64,000 nucleotides of DNA from Nocardiopsis terrae (GCF_014651695.1 NZ_BMXJ01000001.1:846944-910943); one strand, 5' to 3'. Counted from the first letter of the stretch, positions 7,258-16,543 are shown. Translations and numbers: made by a program. The notes: a model not told the origin generated them from the letters alone.

Positions 7258-10101
7258 TCAGTCCCTCGGCCTGATCAGGCTGTTGTTTCCGTTGTCACCG
7301 CCCTGCTGCTCGCCCCCGGGCTGGCCGGGAACCTCGGGCTCCTCCTCGTCGCAGTGGTCGGGTCGGTCCCAACCGTCGCACTCGTCCGGCGGCTCGGGGC
7401 TCTCCTCGTTATCGCAGTTCGGATCGAAGATGGGGCACTCCTCCGGCGGCGACTCCTGGTCGCACTCCTGCTGCATGGGATCGCACTCCGGTTCGGTGGG
7501 CTCCTCGCTCTCCTCCTCGACCGGCTCCTCCGACTCCTCCGCCTCGGGCGACTCGCTCGGGGTGGGGGTCGGCAGGAAGCGCTGGTCCTCGCCCACCCAC
7601 TGGGCCGCCGGGAACTGCTGCTGTTCCTTGCCCTCCATGGCGACCTCCATGAAGGCCTTCCAGACCTTCGCGGAGGTGGTACCGCCGTAGACGTCACCGA
7701 CCTCGGGGCCGAAGTCCAACGGATCGCCCCCGAAGCGGCTCAGCCCCACCGCGGTGGAGAGCTGCGGCGTGTAGCCCACGAACCAGGCCGAGACCGCGTC
7801 GGTGGAGGTACCGGTCTTGCCCGCCACCGGGCGCCCGTCACTCAGGGCCGCCCTGTTGCCGCCGCCGTTGCGGACCACTTCCTGCATGGCGTGGGTGGCG
7901 TCGGCCGCGACGGCCTGGGTGAGGACCTCGGCACCCTTCTCCAGCTCGTCCTTGTCGTCCGGGTCGATCACCGTGCCGTCGGCCGTCCTGACCTCGGTGA
8001 CCATGTGGGCCGGGAAGTGGCGCCCCTCGGCGGCGAAGGTCGCGTAGCCGCTGGCCATGTCGAGCGCGTTCACCTGGTGTGTGCCCAGGGCGATGAGCGG
8101 ACCGACGGTGGAGGTCGTCTGGCGATCGGGGTCCACCCCCATCTGGACCGCGAGTTCGTCGACCCTGGCTTCACCGACCCGGATCGCCAGGTCCACGAAA
8201 CTGGTGTTCACCGAGTCCCGGGTGGAGTCGATCAGGTCGACCTCGCCGTAGTCGACGTGGCCGGAGTTGTTGACCGGGCTGGCCAGGCCGGGGAACTCCC
8301 GTCCGGTGTCGCCGTCGAGCTGGGTGCGCAGGCCGATGTCGTCCATCAGCGCGCGGGCCAGCACGTAGGGCTTGTAGGACGAACCCGCCTGGGCCTGGTG
8401 GACCAGGGAGTTGTTGATCACCGTGGAGACGTCGGGGCCCCCGTTGAAGGCGACGATCCGGCCCGTGTCCGGTTCCACCGCGGTCAGGCCGTGCATGGTG
8501 TCCTCGGCCGCGGTGTCGGGCAGGACGTCGAAGGCATCCTCGGCCGCGGTCATCAGCGCCGGGTCCAGCGAGGTCTTGATCGTCAGGCCCTCGGTGGCGA
8601 TGTCGGCGCCGTCGATGCTCGACCCCTCGTAACGGCGCTCGACCTCGTTGATCACGGCCTGGCGGACGTACCCCAGTTTGGGGTCGTCGGCCGCCGCCTC
8701 GGGGTTGTAGTCGATGAGTTCGGGGATCTCCAGCTTCTCGGCCTTGTCCCGGGGCAGGCCGCGCTCGCCGTCGGTCTCCTCGTACATCAGGGCGAGCTGG
8801 TCCTGGACGTAGGGCCAGCGCTCCTCGTTGAGGTAGGTCTCCGTCCAGGAGCCCTCCTCGGGGTTCTCGAAGTTGCTGGGCATCTGGATGATGATGCCCA
8901 GGAAGGCGCCCTCGGCCTCGTCGAGCTCGCCCACGCTCTTGCCGAAGTACTCCTGGGCGGCCATCTCGATACCGGAGGCGCCGCGGCCGAAGTAGATCGA
9001 GTTGAGGTAGGTGGTGAGGATCTCGTCGTGGGAGACCTGCTGGTTCAGCTTGATCGCGATGAAGATCTCGCGGATCTTGCGGGTCAGCGGCTCCTCGCCC
9101 TGGAGGTCGCTGTAGTAGTTGCGGGCCATCTGCTGGGTGATGGTCGAACCGCCGCCGGCGTCACCGCCGGAGAGCACCGCGCGGCCGATACCCATGATGT
9201 TGATGCCCGGGTCCTCGTAGAAGGTGCGCTGCTCGGCGGCGAGCACACCGTTGACGACCTCCTCCGGGATCTCGTCGCGGGTGACCGCCACCCGCTTGAC
9301 CTCGCCGGTGGTGAGGGCGATCTCCTCCTCGCCCTCCTCCCCCGCCCAGTAGATCTGGGTGGCGGAGACGGTCTTCTCCGCGTCCTCCTTCAGGTCCTTC
9401 TCGTCCGGGGCCATGGCATAGAGGACCGCGAAGGCGGCCACGCCGCCGATGATCATCAGGCCGCAGAAGGCCAGTGCGGGTTTCCACGCCTTGGACAGGA
9501 AGCGCTTGAACCAGGGGCGGTCGTCCGGCTCGTCCTGGCGGGGGCGCCGACGACCGCCGCCACCGCCGCCACGGCCTCCGGCGCCCGCGGCGGCACGGGA
9601 GCCCCGGCCGCCGGCGCGGCGCCCCTCGGACCGGGATCCGTGTTCACGGTCGCGGGGGTCGCGGGGACCGGCCGCACGACGGCGGCCGCCCGCACGCGGG
9701 TCGTCGGGGCGACGCCGGGGTCGGTCGCCGTCCTCGGGCCGCCGAGGCCGCTGGCCGTCCGGGCGGCGGCGCGGCCGTTCCCCGTCCTCGGGGCGCCGGG
9801 GGCGCTGGCCGTCCGGGCGGCGCGGGCGCTCACCCTCGGCGCGGCGCCGGCCGCCCTCCGGGCGCGGCCGTCCCTCGGAACGGGCCTCGGCGCCGGGGGG
9901 GCGGGTCCTGCGGGAACGCGGGGCGGGCTGGTCGCCTCCCCGGAGACCTTCCTCGGAACCAGGTCGGCGCCGGCCGCCCGCACGCTCTTCCCGAGGAGGG
10001 CCCTCGGCCCTGCGCCTTCCGCCGTTGCCGCGCGGGCCGTCGTCTGGGCCCTCGGCCCGGCGACGGCCGCCGTCGGCACTACGTCGTCGTTCGGTACTCA
10101 C
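7258..10101 (-). CDS. Bifunctional class A penicillin-binding protein (GT51 transglycosylase / transpeptidase)
   Basis: Polymerises and cross-links peptidoglycan; 947 residues from GTG 10101 with GAGG upstream. The cytoplasmic N-terminus (~1-200) is Arg/Gly/Pro-rich low complexity with repeated PRRPDGQRPRRPEDG-type units. One membrane helix lies at ~208-232. The GT51 domain shows AAEQRTFYEDPG (catalytic Glu kept, the usual His of the motif replaced by Asp) and GGSTITQQM near 315. The transpeptidase domain has SSYK (~573), SVN (~631) and KTGT (~762). The C-terminal ~110 residues form an acidic Pro/Glu tail with six cysteines in short Asp-flanked contexts (ECD, NCD, HCD). Position upstream of rpsF matches ponA-like genes of other actinobacteria. 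Confidence 0.95.
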   Translation of the reverse strand: MSTERRRSADGGRRRAEGPDDGPRGNGGRRRAEGPPREERAGGRRRPGSEEGLRGGDQPAPRSRRTRPPGAEARSEGRPRPEGGRRRAEGERPRRPDGQRPRRPEDGERPRRRPDGQRPRRPEDGDRPRRRPDDPRAGGRRRAAGPRDPRDREHGSRSEGRRAGGRGSRAAAGAGGRGGGGGGRRRPRQDEPDDRPWFKRFLSKAWKPALAFCGLMIIGGVAAFAVLYAMAPDEKDLKEDAEKTVSATQIYWAGEEGEEEIALTTGEVKRVAVTRDEIPEEVVNGVLAAEQRTFYEDPGINIMGIGRAVLSGGDAGGGSTITQQMARNYYSDLQGEEPLTRKIREIFIAIKLNQQVSHDEILTTYLNSIYFGRGASGIEMAAQEYFGKSVGELDEAEGAFLGIIIQMPSNFENPEEGSWTETYLNEERWPYVQDQLALMYEETDGERGLPRDKAEKLEIPELIDYNPEAAADDPKLGYVRQAVINEVERRYEGSSIDGADIATEGLTIKTSLDPALMTAAEDAFDVLPDTAAEDTMHGLTAVEPDTGRIVAFNGGPDVSTVINNSLVHQAQAGSSYKPYVLARALMDDIGLRTQLDGDTGREFPGLASPVNNSGHVDYGEVDLIDSTRDSVNTSFVDLAIRVGEARVDELAVQMGVDPDRQTTSTVGPLIALGTHQVNALDMASGYATFAAEGRHFPAHMVTEVRTADGTVIDPDDKDELEKGAEVLTQAVAADATHAMQEVVRNGGGNRAALSDGRPVAGKTGTSTDAVSAWFVGYTPQLSTAVGLSRFGGDPLDFGPEVGDVYGGTTSAKVWKAFMEVAMEGKEQQQFPAAQWVGEDQRFLPTPTPSESPEAEESEEPVEEESEEPTEPECDPMQQECDQESPPEECPIFDPNCDNEESPEPPDECDGWDRPDHCDEEEPEVPGQPGGEQQGGDNGNNSLIRPRD
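9700..9840 (-). repeat. In-frame repeats encoding Arg/Pro units of the PBP N-terminus
   Basis: Near-identical copies of a unit encoding RPRRPDGQ and RPRRPEDG follow one another. The DNA copies share the stretch CTGGCCGTCCGGGCGGC. Likely a coding minisatellite that varies in length between strains. Confidence 0.6.
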
Positions 10102-10963
10102 GTGGTCCTCGATTGCCTCTCACGGCCGGTCGGCCTGACGATTCCTTGGCGGAAACGGGGGACGGTCCCCCTGGGGGATCGGTGATTCGCGACCTGTGGT
10201 GGTGTACCAGCACGGCTCATGGGCCGGTGGACCTGTTCCCACCTCTGTTGCCTGTCGTTCAAGGCTTGATAAAGAGACGCCCAGTTGCGGGCGAAGGTTT
10301 TCAACAGGCCGCGAAGACGTTGGCCGCTACTTCCTCCTGATCGTTGGCCTGCGGGAGCGCTACCCCTGGCCCGTCGGTGCTCTGAGCCGACGTGGACGCC
10401 GCCGCGGCGGTGGCTTCGTCCGGGGGTCTCTACCGGCTGCGCACGCAAATCAAGGGTCACGTTAGAGCGATCGAACCGTATAGCACAACCCACGCGCGAG
10501 GGTATCGCGCACTTTGGAAGATCTGGTCACCCTCTGCCGGGAAACGCCCGTCCTCGCAGTTCAGCTCCGCGGTGGCCGGCGGGGCCAATCATGTGAGCGC
10601 GATCACCGGGAAGTCGAAGCGCCGCGTTCTCCCTGTTCGGTGACGTGTGTGTGACATTGAGCGCGCAGGTGTCACCCGCCCCTCGCCCACCGCCGTCACT
10701 CCCGGTCACATGCCCTTCGGTGGTACTGACCGCATACGTGCTCACCATGAAGCGAAGATAGAGTCATAGCAGAACAAACCAGCCAGACATGCATAGTTCT
10801 CCCCCGTAGTCGACGGCCTTGAGGGGGAACAGAACCACGGTGCGCGCTGCTGACCACATACGGAATACGAACGCAGGATGACGAGCCCCGGACCGCCGTC
10901 GGCGCGGGCCCGTCGCCGTGCGCTGTGGCATCCATGTTCGCGAAGAAGAAGGAGCAAGGACCA
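10102..10963. other. Long intergenic region between the PBP and ino1 genes, no gene recognised
   Basis: 862 bases with no frame that shows high third-position GC together with a ribosome site, and no RNA gene recognised. GC content drops around 10740-10800, which contains -10-like stretches such as TAGAGT near 10759. This is the probable promoter region of ino1 and, on the other strand, of the PBP gene. Confidence 0.5.
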
Positions 10964-12049
10964 ATGGGTTCGGTACGTGTAGCCGTCGTGGGCGTCGGCA
11001 ACTGTGCGGCGTCGCTCGTCCAGGGTGTGCACTACTACAAGGACGCCAACCCGGAGTCCCGGGTGCCCGGCCTGATGCATGTCCAGTTCGGCCCGTACCA
11101 CGTGAGCGACGTCGAGTTCGTCGCCGCCTTCGACGTGGACGACAAGAAGGTCGGGCACGACCTGGCCGACGCCATCGTCGCGAGCGAGAACAACACCATC
11201 AAGATCTGTGACGTCCCGCCGACCGGCGTGACCGTCATGCGCGGCCCGACCTACGACGGTCTGGGCAAGTACTACCGCGAGACGATCCAGGAGTCCCCCG
11301 AGGACGCCGTGGACGTGGTCGCGGCGCTGAAGGCCAGCGAGGCCGACGTGCTCGTCTCCTACCTCCCGGTGGGTTCCGAGGAGGCGGACAAGTTCTACGC
11401 GCAGTGCGCCATCGACGCCGGGGTGGCCTTCGTCAACGCGCTCCCGGTGTTCATCGCCTCCGACCCCGAGTGGGCCGAGAAGTTCACCAGGGCGGGCGTG
11501 CCGATCATCGGCGACGACATCAAGTCCCAGATCGGCGCCACCATCACCCACCGGGTGCTGTCCAAGCTGTTCGAGGACCGGGGCGTGGTCGTGGACCGCA
11601 CCTACCAGCTGAACTTCGGCGGCAACATGGACTTCAAGAACATGTTGGAGCGCGAGCGCCTGGAGTCCAAGAAGGTCTCCAAGACCCAGTCGGTCACCTC
11701 CCAGATCCCGCACGAGCTCAACGCCGGCGCGGTGCACATCGGCCCGTCGGACCACGTGCCGTGGCTCGACGACCGCAAGTGGGCGTACATCCGCCTGGAG
11801 GGCCGCGCCTTCGGTGACGTCCCGCTGAACCTGGAGTACAAACTGGAGGTCTGGGACTCCCCGAACTCCGCGGGCATCATCATCGACGCGGTCCGCGCCG
11901 CGAAGATCGCCAAGGACCGCGGGATCGGCGGTCCGATCCTGGAGCCCTCCTCCTACTTCATGAAGTCGCCGCCCGTGCAGTACAGCGACGCCGAGGCGCA
12001 CGAGAAGGTCGAGCAGTTCATCTCGCCCGAGCACGACGCCCAGGGCTGA
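10964..12049 (+). CDS. ino1: Inositol-3-phosphate synthase (myo-inositol-1-phosphate synthase)
   Basis: NAD-dependent isomerase converting glucose 6-phosphate to inositol 3-phosphate, the precursor of phosphatidylinositol and mycothiol in actinobacteria. The start at ATG 10964 is preferred: AAGGAG lies at the right distance and the protein then begins [18 protein letters not shown], the Rossmann opening. An in-frame ATG at 10925 would add 13 residues without homology. 361 residues, close to the family's prokaryotic length. Conserved stretches include [28 protein letters not shown] and NFGGNMDF. Single gene followed by a terminator. Confidence 0.96.
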   Translation: MGSVRVAVVGVGNCAASLVQGVHYYKDANPESRVPGLMHVQFGPYHVSDVEFVAAFDVDDKKVGHDLADAIVASENNTIKICDVPPTGVTVMRGPTYDGLGKYYRETIQESPEDAVDVVAALKASEADVLVSYLPVGSEEADKFYAQCAIDAGVAFVNALPVFIASDPEWAEKFTRAGVPIIGDDIKSQIGATITHRVLSKLFEDRGVVVDRTYQLNFGGNMDFKNMLERERLESKKVSKTQSVTSQIPHELNAGAVHIGPSDHVPWLDDRKWAYIRLEGRAFGDVPLNLEYKLEVWDSPNSAGIIIDAVRAAKIAKDRGIGGPILEPSSYFMKSPPVQYSDAEAHEKVEQFISPEHDAQG

Positions 12050-12073
12050 CCCCCACCGGAACACCGGCCGACC

Positions 12074-12098
12074 GCCCGGGGCCGCCTCGGCCCCGGGC
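12074..12098 (+). terminator. Terminator after ino1
   Basis: Perfect ten-base GC arms GCCCGGGGCC / GGCCCCGGGC with a five-base loop, 25 bases past the stop. Confidence 0.75.
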
Positions 12099-12104
12099 AC
12101 GCCC

Positions 12105-12117
12105 TACCCTGAAAACG
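12105..12117 (+). promoter_or_regulatory. -10 element TACCCT giving a leaderless start for the MFS gene
   Basis: TACCCT ends six bases before GTG 12117 and there is no ribosome site. This is the spacing seen when transcription starts on the first base of the start codon. Confidence 0.5.
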
Positions 12118-13475
12118 TGTCCTTCTTCGGCGATCTGCGCACGGTCCTCCAGGGGTCCCGGTTCCGTCGGCTGTTCGGTACCCGGTTGGTCTCGCAGTTC
12201 TCCGACGGGGTCTACCAGGCCGGGCTGGCCGGCTTCGTCTTCTTCAACCCCGAGCAGCACACGGGGGCGGGAGAGGTGGCCGCGGCCTTCGCCGTGCTGC
12301 TCCTGCCCTTCTCCGCGGTCGCCCCGTTCGCGGGCGTGCTCATCGACCGCTGGCCCCGCCGTCAGGTCCTCCTGCTGTCCTCACTGGCCAAGGCCGTCCT
12401 GGCGACGGTGACGGCGCTCCTCGTCGCCAACGGGGAGGGACCCGCGTTCTTCGTCGCCGCCCTCCTCGTCCTGAGCGTCAACCGCTTCTTCCTGTCCGGA
12501 CTGTCCGCGGGCCTGCCCTACGTGGTGCCCCGGGACAAGCTGATGATGGCCAACGCGGTCACACCGACCTGCGGAACCGTCGCGAGCTCCCTGGGCACCG
12601 GAGCGGGCCTGGCGATCGGCATGCTCGGCGGTGCGCAGGCCCTGGGCACCGGGATGGTCCTGTTCGCGGCCGCGCTGGGGTTCGCGGGAGCCGCCCTGGT
12701 CTCGCTCACCCTGCGGTACCGGGAGCTGGGCCCGCACCTGGAGGAGGAGCCCGAGGAGGTCCGGGCCGCGCTGCACAACGCCGTCCGGGGCATGGCCAGC
12801 GGTGTCCGGCACATCTGGGAGCGGGTGCCCGCCCGCGACGGACTGCTGACCATCGGCGGCCACCGCGTGCTCTTCGGCATCTCCACGCTCCTCACCATGC
12901 TGCTGTACAACAACACGTTCACCGGCGGCGGCGTCGCCGGCATCGCCGGGTTCTCGGTGGCGGCCGGACTGCTCGCCCTCGGGTTCTTCCTGGGTGCGGT
13001 GGCCACGCCGTGGGCGACCGCGCGGATCGGCGAGAGCGCCTGGATCGCGGCGCTGCTGGCCGGGGCGGCCGTCGCCCTGCTGCTGTTCGGTCTGCCCTTC
13101 TCCGCGGCCCTGTTCCCGGTCGCCGCCTTCGTCCTGGGGTTCGTGTCCCAGGCGGTGAAGGTCACCGTCGACACGTTGGTTCAGCGACATGTCGACGACG
13201 CCTACCGCGGCCGCGTGTTCTCCGTCTACGACGTGCTCTTCAACGCCACGTTCGTACTGGGTGCCGCACTGACCGCCGGGCTGGTCCCGCAGTCCGGGGT
13301 GAGTGTCCCGGTGGTCGGCGCGATGGTCCTCTCCTATCTCCTGATGGGCGCGGCCTGGACGGTGCGCGCCCGGCGCCCGGGCAGCCGGGGGGTTCCGATT
13401 CCCGGAACGCCGGAGGCCGGGGCTCCGGGACCCGGGGCACCCGGTTCCGGGGCACCGAAGCCCGAGACGGTCTAG
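12117..13475 (+). CDS. Major facilitator superfamily transporter
   Basis: 452-residue membrane protein with about twelve hydrophobic helices. The loop motif between helices 2 and 3, GVLIDRWPRRQVLL, is the MFS motif A variant, and a related motif recurs in the C-terminal half (VDDAYRGRVFSVYD). It resembles the enterobactin-exporter-like branch (RFRRLFGTRLVSQFSDGVYQ). The last ~30 residues are a Gly/Pro/Ala-rich tail. The GTG start is placed directly after a -10-like element. Its neighbours (ino1 upstream, GNAT downstream on the opposite strand) give no substrate clue. Confidence 0.85.
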   Translation: MSFFGDLRTVLQGSRFRRLFGTRLVSQFSDGVYQAGLAGFVFFNPEQHTGAGEVAAAFAVLLLPFSAVAPFAGVLIDRWPRRQVLLLSSLAKAVLATVTALLVANGEGPAFFVAALLVLSVNRFFLSGLSAGLPYVVPRDKLMMANAVTPTCGTVASSLGTGAGLAIGMLGGAQALGTGMVLFAAALGFAGAALVSLTLRYRELGPHLEEEPEEVRAALHNAVRGMASGVRHIWERVPARDGLLTIGGHRVLFGISTLLTMLLYNNTFTGGGVAGIAGFSVAAGLLALGFFLGAVATPWATARIGESAWIAALLAGAAVALLLFGLPFSAALFPVAAFVLGFVSQAVKVTVDTLVQRHVDDAYRGRVFSVYDVLFNATFVLGAALTAGLVPQSGVSVPVVGAMVLSYLLMGAAWTVRARRPGSRGVPIPGTPEAGAPGPGAPGSGAPKPETV

Positions 13476-13541
13476 TCCGCGGCGCGCGTTGGTGCGTACG
13501 GACTCCCCCGTGCACGCCGCGCCGCGGGCCCTCCGTCCGGG

Positions 13542-13605
13542 TCTACATGTCCGCCTGTCACTTCGGCGACATGTCGACCTGTCCACCAGTCGCCTGGTCC
13601 GCGAC
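13542..13605. repeat. 8-bp-phased TCGACNNG array, copy 1
   Basis: Eight consecutive octamers in phase: TCTACATG, TCCGCCTG, TCACTTCG, GCGACATG, TCGACCTG, TCCACCAG, TCGCCTGG, TCCGCGAC. The array covers the 3' end of the GNAT gene and supplies its last ~15 codons. Confidence 0.7.
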
Positions 13606-14109
13606 CGTCTCGCGGTAGAGGCGAAGTCCGCGCGCCTCGTAGTTGGCGAGGGCGTGCTCCCCGTCCAGGGAACAGGTGTGCAGCCACACCCTCCGGGTGG
13701 CCTCCCGCCCCGGCCAGCGTCCGGCGAGGTCCCAGGCCCGGCGGACGGTCTCGGTGAGCATGTGGCCGCCCAGGCCCCGGCCGAGGAAGCCGGGCATGAG
13801 ACCGAAGTAGACGATCTCGACCGCGCCCCCGTCCTGGGCCTCCAACTCCGCGTAGCCGGCTGGCGTGCCCCGGTCGTACAGCACCCAGGTCTCGACCCCG
13901 GGGCGCTCCACCCGGTCGCGCCACTCCTGGTCGGTCCAGGGGCTCCGGTCGAACCACCGGTAGTCGCGGCCGACCGTCTCGTAGAGGAACCGGGAGAGTT
14001 CGGGACTGGGCACCTGCGCGCGGGTGAACCGCACCGGGCCCTCCGGTTCACGCCCGGGCCTCAGTTCGGCGGGGTCGGTCGTCTCCAGGTACCAGGTGGT
14101 TTCGCTCAT
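13558..14109 (-). CDS. GNAT family N-acetyltransferase
   Basis: Predicted acetyl-CoA-dependent acetyltransferase, 183 residues from ATG 14109 with GAGGAT upstream. The longer frame to 14205 has no homology at its start. The acetyl-CoA pyrophosphate-binding motif reads MPGFLGRGLGGHML (R-x-x-G-x-G type). Upstream strands WVLYDRGTPAGYAELE and VEIVYFGL fit beta 2-4 of the fold, and YEARGLRLYRE fits the C-terminal motif. The final ~15 residues (ending QVDMSPK) are encoded by an octamer repeat array, so the original C-terminus may have been altered. Substrate unknown. Confidence 0.85.
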   Translation of the reverse strand: MSETTWYLETTDPAELRPGREPEGPVRFTRAQVPSPELSRFLYETVGRDYRWFDRSPWTDQEWRDRVERPGVETWVLYDRGTPAGYAELEAQDGGAVEIVYFGLMPGFLGRGLGGHMLTETVRRAWDLAGRWPGREATRRVWLHTCSLDGEHALANYEARGLRLYRETVADQATGGQVDMSPK

Positions 14110-14166
14110 CGCGTCATCCTCGCACCGTCCGCCCGGCGGCCACCGCCCAGGGGCGCTGCCCGGCGC

Positions 14167-14198
14167 CCCGGCAGTCGACGGGTCGACATGTTGCCACA
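14167..14198. repeat. 8-bp-phased TCGACNNG array, copy 2
   Basis: CCCGGCAG, TCGACGGG, TCGACATG and TTGCCACA follow in phase between the divergent GNAT and methyltransferase genes. Confidence 0.55.
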
Positions 14199-14204
14199 TC
14201 AACA

Positions 14205-14231
14205 AGTAATCAAAGAGTCACTTGCTGTAGT
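14205..14231 (+). promoter_or_regulatory. Candidate tandem response-regulator site upstream of the methyltransferase
   Basis: GTAAT, GTCAC and GTAGT start 10-11 bases apart in a locally AT-rich stretch. It shares AGTAATCAAAG with the element upstream of the amidase gene (5076-5100). A common MtrA-type regulator is possible but inferred. Confidence 0.4.
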
Positions 14232-14271
14232 CTCCCCCCGCAGGGATTCGTCACGGCAGGGGATGGTGGCC

Positions 14272-14997
14272 ATGGGCTTCGGTTACGGACTCGGCGGCCC
14301 CTCGGGCTCCTCCGGGGCCCAGGGTGTCGCCAGGCGGGTCGAGGCGGTGCGCCGACAGCTGCCCGCCCGCGGCGACCGCCTGCTCGACCTGGGGTGCGGC
14401 GACGGCGCGCACACCGTGGCACTCGCCACGGGGTACGTACGGGTGGACGCCGTCGACGTCGAACCCGAGCGGCTCGACGCGCTCACCGAGCGCGTCGCCG
14501 GCACCGGCCTGGAGGACCGTGTCGGCGTGCACAAGATGTCCGCGGAGGCGCTGGCCTTCGACTCCAACACCTTCGACCGGGTCACCGCCTTCGACCTGGC
14601 CGAACACCTCGACGACCTCGAAGGCGCCCTCACCGAGGCCCACCGGGTGCTCAAACCCGGCGGGGCCCTCTCCCTGACCACGTCCAACCGGTGGTCCCCG
14701 CTCGACAGACACGGGGTGCGGTGGGGCCGCCGGGACCGCTCCGCGCTGACCGCCCCGTTCCTGCCCTGGGTGCGCCCGCTGCACGAGCGGATGGCGAACG
14801 CACGCTCCTTCACCAGCCAGGAGTTGGGGCGCCTGCTGCGCGGCCGCGGGCTGCGGGTGCGCGCGATCGACTACCTCATGCCGCCCCTCGGAGACCGCCC
14901 CCGGGCTCCGCGGGGCGTACCGGAGGCGCTGGAGCGCACACCGCTGCGCGTGTTCGGGACGACGATGGCCGTCACCGCGGTCAAGCCGGTCCGGTGA
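14272..14997 (+). CDS. Class I SAM-dependent methyltransferase
   Basis: 241 residues from ATG 14272 with GGGG about nine bases upstream (ATG 14263 is an alternative). Motif I is LLDLGCGDGAHT, the acidic ribose-binding residue follows in VDAVDVEPERL, and motif III-like FDLAEHLDDLEGAL and RVLKPGGALSLTTSN follow, as in UbiE/COQ5-like methyltransferases. The C-terminal ~80 residues (SFTSQELGRLLRGRGL) form a substrate-side region. Substrate unknown. The shared upstream element with the amidase gene suggests possible co-regulation with cell-wall functions. Confidence 0.88.
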   Translation: MGFGYGLGGPSGSSGAQGVARRVEAVRRQLPARGDRLLDLGCGDGAHTVALATGYVRVDAVDVEPERLDALTERVAGTGLEDRVGVHKMSAEALAFDSNTFDRVTAFDLAEHLDDLEGALTEAHRVLKPGGALSLTTSNRWSPLDRHGVRWGRRDRSALTAPFLPWVRPLHERMANARSFTSQELGRLLRGRGLRVRAIDYLMPPLGDRPRAPRGVPEALERTPLRVFGTTMAVTAVKPVR

Positions 14998-15019
14998 ACC
15001 GGCTCCGGTCCCGCGGCCC

Positions 15020-16543
15020 CTACTGCGCCCGACGGCCTTCCTGCTCCAGGTGCTCGGCCGCCCAGGAGCGCAGCTCCGCGGCGACCGCGTCCTTGTCCAT
15101 CGGCCCGTTCTCCAGGCGCAGCTCCAACAGGAACCGGTAGGCCTTGCCGACCAGCGGACCGGGCCTGACGCCCAGGATCTCCTGGATCTCGTTGCCGTCC
15201 AGGTCCGGACGGATCCGGTCCAGCTCCTCCTGCTCGGCGAGCTTGGCGATACGGCGCTCGATGTCGTCGTAGGAGCGGGAGAGCGCCGCGGCCTTGCGCC
15301 GGTTGCGGGTGGTGCAGTCGGCCCGGGTGAGGATGTGCAGCCGCTCCAACTGGTCCCCGGCGTCACGGGCGTACCTGCGCACCGCCGAGTCCGTCCACTC
15401 TCCCTTGCCGTAACCGTGGAAACGCAGGTGCAGCGCGACCAGGGTGCTGACCTGACCGACCACGTCCTTGGAGAAGCGCAGCGCGGTCAGCCGCTTACGG
15501 CTCATGGAGGCGCCCACGACCTCGTGGTGGTGGAAGGTCACCCGGTTGCCGCCCTCGAAGGCGCGGGTCTTGGGCTTGCCGATGTCGTGCAGCAGCGCGG
15601 CCAGGCGCAACACCAGGTCGGGCCCGTGGCCGCGCTCGCGCTCCAGGTCCATGGCCTGGTCCAGCACGGTGAGCGAGTGCTCGTAGACGTCCTTGTGCCG
15701 GTGGTGCTCGTCGATCTCCAGCTGCATCTTGGGGATCTCGGGCAGCACGTGCTCGGCGATCCCCAGCTCCACCATCAGCTCGACGCCCCTGCGCGGGTCC
15801 GGGCTGAGCATGAGCTTGGTCAGCTCGTCGCGCACGCGCTCGGCCGAGACGATGGTGAGCCGGTCCGCCATGTCCCGCGCGGCCTCGGCCACCTCGGGAG
15901 CCAGGGTGAAGCCGAGCTGTGCGGCGAAACGGACGGCGCGCATGATCCGCAGCGGGTCGTCGCTGAAGGAGTCCTCCGGGCGCCCCGGGGTCCGCAGCAC
16001 CTTGTCCCTGAGGTCGGCGAGTCCGCCGAAGGGGTCCACGAACTCGTGCCCGGGCAGGTGCACCGCCATGGCGTTGACGGTGAAGTCGCGGCGCAGCAGG
16101 TCGTCGTGGATGTCGGTGCCGTAGGACACCTCGGGCTTGCGGGACTCGGGCGAGTAGGCCTCGCTGCGGTAGGTGGTGATCTCCAGCTGGAGTCCGCGCT
16201 TGCGCAGGCCCACGGTGCCGAACTCGATCCCGACGGTCCACACCGCGTCCGCCCAGCCGTCGACCAGTTCGAGGATGCGCTGGGGCACCGCGTCGGTGGT
16301 GAGGTCCACGTCGTTGGAGGCGCGCCCCAGGAGCGCGTCGCGGACCGGACCGCCCACGACGGCGAGCTGCTGGCCGTGCGAGGAGAAGAGGTCGCCGAGC
16401 TCCTCGGAGACCGGTTCGATCGAGTCGACCAACTCGGTGATCGCCGCGCGCTGCTCACCGGTCAGGGTGCCCGCGCGCGGGTTCACCTCGGCGGACCGGT
16501 TCTGGACGGCGTCGTTCTCACTCGGAAACTCTGTGTTCGGCAC
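15020..16543 (-). CDS. pcnA: CCA tRNA nucleotidyltransferase / poly(A) polymerase family
   Basis: Class II nucleotidyltransferase that adds or repairs the 3' CCA of tRNAs. The head domain has GGPVRDALLGRASNDVDLTT (catalytic DxD) and RRDFTVNAMA. The neck and body follow with DPLRIMRAVRFAAQLGF. An HD domain lies in LRLAALLHDIGKPKTR, with further His residues in FHHHEVVG, as in actinobacterial family members. The start is GTG 16543 (507 residues): AACCTG-type -10 sequence (16551-16556 on this strand) ends seven bases upstream, suggesting a leaderless message. The frame extension to 16669 has no homology. It is divergent from DUF6049, the same arrangement as near murJ in mycobacteria. Confidence 0.93.
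   Translation of the reverse strand: MPNTEFPSENDAVQNRSAEVNPRAGTLTGEQRAAITELVDSIEPVSEELGDLFSSHGQQLAVVGGPVRDALLGRASNDVDLTTDAVPQRILELVDGWADAVWTVGIEFGTVGLRKRGLQLEITTYRSEAYSPESRKPEVSYGTDIHDDLLRRDFTVNAMAVHLPGHEFVDPFGGLADLRDKVLRTPGRPEDSFSDDPLRIMRAVRFAAQLGFTLAPEVAEAARDMADRLTIVSAERVRDELTKLMLSPDPRRGVELMVELGIAEHVLPEIPKMQLEIDEHHRHKDVYEHSLTVLDQAMDLERERGHGPDLVLRLAALLHDIGKPKTRAFEGGNRVTFHHHEVVGASMSRKRLTALRFSKDVVGQVSTLVALHLRFHGYGKGEWTDSAVRRYARDAGDQLERLHILTRADCTTRNRRKAAALSRSYDDIERRIAKLAEQEELDRIRPDLDGNEIQEILGVRPGPLVGKAYRFLLELRLENGPMDKDAVAAELRSWAAEHLEQEGRRAQ

Noticed and set aside
9700..9840. CRISPR-like short repeats
   Set aside because: They are in-frame coding repeats of the PBP N-terminus with no spacers. 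No CRISPR array or cas gene was seen in the window.
6427..10185. 1252-residue plus-strand open frame opposite the PBP and neighbours
   Set aside because: It runs across parts of several real minus-strand genes and is low complexity; a shadow frame.
10098..10493. 131-residue minus-strand frame upstream of the PBP gene
   Set aside because: No recognisable domain, no ribosome site, and it overlaps the PBP start; probably spurious.
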